Below, piece by piece: positions 54,724 to 64,000 of a stretch of 64,000 nucleotides of DNA. How positions within the stretch are numbered: position 1 is the first letter of the stretch; the number at the start of each line of letters is the position of its first letter. The stretch spans positions 496,001 to 560,000 of the forward strand of contig NZ_JABFHI010000002.1 in NCBI RefSeq assembly GCF_013112225.1. The letters are read 5' to 3'. This stretch comes from Vreelandella azerica (GTDB taxonomy: Bacteria > Pseudomonadota > Gammaproteobacteria > Pseudomonadales > Halomonadaceae). The translations under genes and the position numbers were made by a program. The notes beneath the pieces are model-generated. The model was given only the letters and a program-made list of their open reading frames with translations, was not told where the DNA came from and did not search any database.

Positions 54724-57700
54724 ATGAACAGAGGTCTTCATCAGCCCGGCGAGTTTCGCGATAACTGTGGCTTTGGTTTGATCGCCCATATGCAGGGGCA
54801 AGCCAGCCATGAATTGTTGAAAACCGCTATTGAATCGCTTACCTGTATGACCCACAGGGGTGGTATTGCTGCCGACGGCAAGACAGGTGACGGCTGTGGT
54901 TTGCTGCTCAAGATGCCCGAGCATTTCATGCGCGATGTGGCAAAAGATGCCTTAGGGACCTCCCTGGGCGATACTTTTGCTGTCGGCGTTATCTTTTACC
55001 TGACGACGATGCGCGCGCCGAACACGCTGAGTCTGTTCTGGAGCAGATGCTTGAGCAGCGTGGACTCGAGGTCGCAGGCTGGCGCACAGTGCCGACAGAT
55101 TCATCCGTCTGTGGTCCGATGGCGCTGGATTGCCTGCCGCGTATTCGCCAGATATTCGTGATGCCCGGAGCCGGTGAGCACTTTGATGTTGATCTGTTCA
55201 TGGCGCGTCGCCGTGCTGAAGAACAGCTGCAGGACGAAGCGGATTTCTACGTGGCGTCGCTGTCTTCCGAGGTGGTGTCCTACAAGGGCCTGGTCATGCC
55301 CGCAGACTTGCCCGCGTTTTACCAGGATCTCAACGATCCGCGCCTTGAAACCGCTATCTGCGTGTTCCACCAGCGCTTCTCAACCAATACGGCACCGCGC
55401 TGGCCGCTGGCTCAGCCTTTCCGCTTGCTGGCGCATAATGGTGAAATCAACACCATTGAAGCCAACCGAGGCTGGGCCAACTCGCGTAAGAAAAACTTTA
55501 TCAGCGACCGTCTGCCGGATGTCGCTGAGCTGAAGGAAATCGTCAATACCACGGGGTCGGACTCTTCCAGTATGGACAACATGCTGGAAGTGCTGCTGAC
55601 CGGTGGCATGGATCTGCATCGCGCCGTACGCATGATGGTGCCGCCTGCCTGGCAGAACGTGGAAACCATGGATGCCGAGCTGCGCGCCTTCTATGAATAC
55701 AATTCCATGCACATGGAGCCCTGGGATGGTCCGGCAGGCGTGGTGATGACCGATGGTCGTCAGGCAGTGTGTATGCTCGACCGCAACGGTCTGCGCCCGG
55801 CGCGCTGGGTAATGACCAAAAATGGCTTCATCACCCTGGCATCGGAAATTGGCACCTATGATTACAAGCCGGAAGATGTGGTGGCCAAAGGCCGAGTAGG
55901 CCCTGGCCAGATGCTGGCGGTGGATACCCAGACCGGTGAAGTGCTGCATACCGATGATATCGACGGTCGTCTCAAGTCCGCGCATCCTTACAAGCGCTGG
56001 TTGAAGCAGCAAGCTAACTATCTGGAGTCAGCGCTGACTGAACTGGCACGTTTTCAGGTCATGGATACCGACGCCCTGAACACCCAGCAGAAAATGTTCC
56101 AGGTCAGCTTTGAAGAGCGTGACCAGGTATTGCGCCCGCTGGCGGAAAGCGGCCAGGAAGCAGTGGGGTCAATGGGCGATGATACGCCGATGGCGGTATT
56201 GTCATCGCGTCAGCGCCTGCTGACCGATTACTTCCGCCAGAAGTTTGCCCAGGTTACCAACCCGGCCATTGACCCGCTGCGCGAAGCGATTGTGATGTCG
56301 CTGGAAACCTGTATCGGTGCTGAGCGCAATGTCTTCAAGGCAACGCCGGAGCACGCGCATCGTATCATTCTGACGACACCCGTACTGTCGCCGCGCAAGT
56401 TCACTGCGCTGGTTAATGAGAAAGATCCGGCCTTTGCCAGTTACCGCCTCTCGCTGGGGTATAACCCTGAAGAGAAGAGCTTAAAGCAGGCGCTTGGCGA
56501 GCTGTGTGAAGAAGCGGAAAAGCAGGTGCTGGCAGGCAAGGTCATCCTGGTGCTCAGTGATGCTGACCTTCCTAAAGGCCAGATTCCCATTCAGTCTGTG
56601 TTGGCAGTCGGTGCGGTGCATACCTACCTGGGGCGCCTTGCGCTGCGCCCGGATGCCAATATCGTGGTGGAAACCGGCTATGCACGTGACTCTCACCAGA
56701 TGGCGGTGCTATTTGGCGTAGGCGCTACAGCCGTTTACCCCTGGCTTGCGTATCAGGTCATGACGGATATGCAGCGGGTCGGTGAGCTGACCGGCAACCC
56801 CGCGGATGCGCGAGAGAATTACCGTAAAGGCATGCAGAAGGGTCTGTTCAAGATTCTTTCCAAGATGGGGATTTCGACCCTGGCCTCCTATCGCGGCTCG
56901 ATGCTTTTCGAGGCCGTTGGGCTGGATAGCGATATCATGGCAATGTGCTTTGAAGGTATGGCATCGCGCATTCAGGGTACCGGTTTTGCAGAGCTTCAGC
57001 TGCAGCAGGAAGCCCTGGCCCGAACTGCCTGGATTGCCCGTAAGGGGATTTCCCAGGGTGGCCTGATGAAGTATGTGCATGGCCACGAGTACCATGCCTA
57101 CAACCCGGACGTCATCATGTACCTGCAACAGGCGGTACAGGACGGCAGCTATGAGAAATGGAAGAAATTTGCCCAGCTGGTCAATGAGCGGCCCGTGGCG
57201 ACCATTCGTGACCTGTTATCCCTCAAGCCGGCGGCAACACCGCTGCCGCTTGATGAAGTCGAGAGCATTGATGACCTGATACCGCGTTTCGATACAGCGG
57301 GTATGTCATTGGGCGCCGTCTCACCAGAAGCCCATGAAGCCATGGCCCAGGCCATGAACGAGACCGGCGGCCGCTCCAACTCTGGTGAGGGCGGCGAAGA
57401 CCCGGCGCGTTACGGTACCATCCGTAACTCCAAGATCAAGCAGATCGCCTCGGGGCGTTTTGGCGTAACGCCGCACTATCTGGTCAACGCTGACGTGCTG
57501 CAGATCAAGGTGGCCCAGGGCGCCAAGCCCGGTGAAGGCGGCCAGCTGCCGGGTGGCAAGGTGAACGCTCTGATTGCCCGGCTGCGCTATTCAGTGCCTG
57601 GGGTAACGCTGATTTCACCGCCGCCGCACCACGATATCTATTCAATTGAAGATCTGGCCCAGCTGATCTTTGATCTCAAGCAGGTCAACCCGGATGCCCA

Positions 57701-59165
57701 GGTGTCGGTGAAGCTGGTGTCAGAGCCGGGTATCGGTACCATCGCCACGGGCGTTGCCAAGGCCTATGCCGACCTGATTACGGTCTCCGGCTATGATGGC
57801 GGTACGGCGGCCAGCCCGCTGACTTCCATCAAGCATGCAGGCTCGCCCTGGGAGCTGGGCTTGCCGGAAGTGCATCAGGCGCTGCGTATCAATGGTCTGC
57901 GCGACAAGATCCGCCTGCAGACCGACGGCGGCCTGAAGACTGGTCTTGATGTGGTCAAGGCCGCCATTCTGGGCGCCGAGAGCTTTGGTTTTGGCACCGC
58001 ACCGATGGTGGCGCTGGGCTGTAAATACCTGCGTATCTGCCACCTGAACAACTGTGCCACCGGTGTGGCGACCCAGGATGACTATCTGCGTGGCGAGCAC
58101 TTCCGCGGCACCGTCGATATGGTCAAGAACTACTTCCGCTACATCGCTGAAGAAGTGCGCGAGCTGATGGCCATGCTCGGCGTGCGCCAGCTGACCGACC
58201 TGATTGGCCGCACGGATCTGCTGGAAGTGCTGGAGGGCCAGACGGCTTCCCAGCGCAAGCTGGATCTGACGCCGCTGTTGGGTAACGACTATGTGCCTGC
58301 GGATGCGCCGCAGTTCTGCCAGGTGAACCGTAACGTGCCCCATGACCCGGGTGCCAAGAACCTGGAAGTGCTCGATGCGGTGAAAAGCGCCATTGAGGCC
58401 AAGTCGGGCGGTACCTTCACCTTCCGGATTACCAACTGTGACCGCAGCGTGGGTGCCCTGACGTCCGGTGTGATTGCCAAGCACTACGGTGAAGCAGGGC
58501 TGGAAGAGGCGCCGCTGGATGTGCGCTTTACCGGCGTGGCAGGGCAGAGCTTCGGGGTGTGGAATGCTCGCGGCCTGAACCTGCATCTGGAAGGTGATGC
58601 TAACGATTACGTTGGTAAAGGCATGAACGGTGGCCGGATTGTGATCATTCCGCCGCGGGAAAGTCAGTTTGAGAGCCACAAGACTGCCATTGTCGGTAAT
58701 ACCTGTCTGTACGGGGCGACCGGTGGCCAGCTGTTCGCCGCGGGTATTGCCGGCGAGCGCTTTGGGGTACGTAACTCAGGCGCCCGTGCCGTCATCGAAG
58801 GTGCTGGCGATCACTGCTGTGAGTATATGACCGGGGGCCTTGTCTGCGTGCTGGGTGAAACCGGGGTCAACTTTGGTGCCGGTATGACCGGTGGCTTTGC
58901 CTACGTGCTCGACGAAGACCGTACCTTTGTCGACAAGTACAACCACGAGCTGGTCGAGATTCACCGGGTAAACACCGAGACGATGGAAGCCTACCGCCGC
59001 CATCTGCGTGAACTGCTTGAAGAGTACGTAGCGGCAACAGGTTCCCAGCGAGGCGCAGATATTCTTGAAGACTTTGGTGATTACGTGCGCCATTTCTGGC
59101 TGGTGAAGCCCAAGGCGGCAAGCTTGAGCAGCCTGCTGGACCAGTCGCGGCGGCACGCTGAATAA
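54724..59165 (+). CDS. gltB: Glutamate synthase [NADPH] large chain (frame broken at 54994-54997)
   Basis: The start ATG 54724 begins [20 protein letters not shown]; Cys 15 in DNCGFG is the expected glutaminase nucleophile after removal of a short propeptide. The frame shifts at four T (54994-54997); one extra T gives [20 protein letters not shown] and 1480 residues, the normal size. The glutaminase domain is followed by a central domain, the FMN-binding synthase domain ([40 protein letters not shown]), the 3Fe-4S cysteines [12 protein letters not shown] near residue 1100, and a C-terminal beta-helix ([20 protein letters not shown]). It makes two glutamates from glutamine and 2-oxoglutarate, with GltD supplying electrons. 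Confidence 0.94.
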
Positions 59166-59187
59166 GCTGCTTTGCCTGAATAGCTGA

Positions 59188-60633
<1,446 letters not shown>

Positions 60634-60772
60634 GCAATTCAGGCGGTTGGGCATGTCATGGTGATAGCTGATGCCATGGCATGCCCTAAAGGTCGTCGTT
60701 CAATTGAGCCTTTAGGCGTACTCTGCTATCCTGTCCTCCCATCCTGGTGTGGCTTTCTGCTGTGCCTATTGA

Positions 60773-63344
<2,572 letters not shown>

Positions 63345-63364
63345 AATACCCGCTGAGAGAATGA

Positions 63365-64000
<636 letters not shown>

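Noticed and set aside
57720..58679. Minus-strand frame of 319 codons
   Set aside because: It is antisense to the gltB synthase domain, with no ribosome binding site or recognisable motif.

Overview
The window looks like a chromosomal segment of a moderately GC-rich, aerobic gammaproteobacterium. The gene set and order (divergent ponA next to pilMNOPQ-aroK-aroB-gltB-gltD, pyrG-kdsA-eno, a TAXI-type TRAP transporter, a SulP permease, an L-2-hydroxyglutarate/glutarate catabolic block) fit Halomonadaceae, probably Halomonas or a close relative. The genus is inferred from gene content; no rRNA gene is present to confirm it.

Layout. 1-1.9 kb: end of a SulP anion permease and a tandem universal stress protein. 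2.1-7.9 kb: a chaperone-usher pilus operon (two secreted subunits, chaperone, usher), with the chaperone gene split by a complete 1268 bp IS3-family element. 7.9-14.0 kb: MFS transporter, DksA/TraR zinc-finger protein, AraC regulator, then RidA, ornithine cyclodeaminase-like, acetylpolyamine amidohydrolase-like, a fragment of a second deacetylase, and a branched-chain aminotransferase. 14.2-20.7 kb: a tight four-gene operon coding for an SMC-like ATPase, two condensin accessory subunits and a Toprim protein; this is an MksBEFG/Wadjet-like system and is the main candidate defence system. 20.7-23.1 kb: an AT-rich accessory patch with hairpin repeats and two decayed gene cassettes carrying integron-type recombination sites, but no integrase. 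23.2-34.7 kb: rlmF, a Ca2+/H+ antiporter, an orphan YefM antitoxin, a ubiquinone-type monooxygenase, a sirtuin, 3-methyladenine glycosylase, selO, dinB, an alpha/beta hydrolase and a divergent pair of bactofilins. 34.7-40.9 kb: gabT/davT, CoA-transferase, glutaryl-CoA dehydrogenase, a GntR regulator and lhgO (lysine/glutarate catabolism). 41.0-44.7 kb: TAXI TRAP transporter. 44.8-54.2 kb: PBP1A, type IV pilus assembly genes, aroK and aroB. 54.7-64 kb: gltBD, pyrG, kdsA and the start of eno.

A caution applies throughout. At least 19 reading frames, including housekeeping genes (aroB, gltB, gcdH), are broken by an apparent single-base deletion, nearly always inside a run of identical bases, and all shift the frame in the same direction. 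I read this as an undercalling artefact of sequencing or assembly and annotate these as single genes spanning the shift. The two in-frame stop codons in the cassette region are of a different type and may be real decay.
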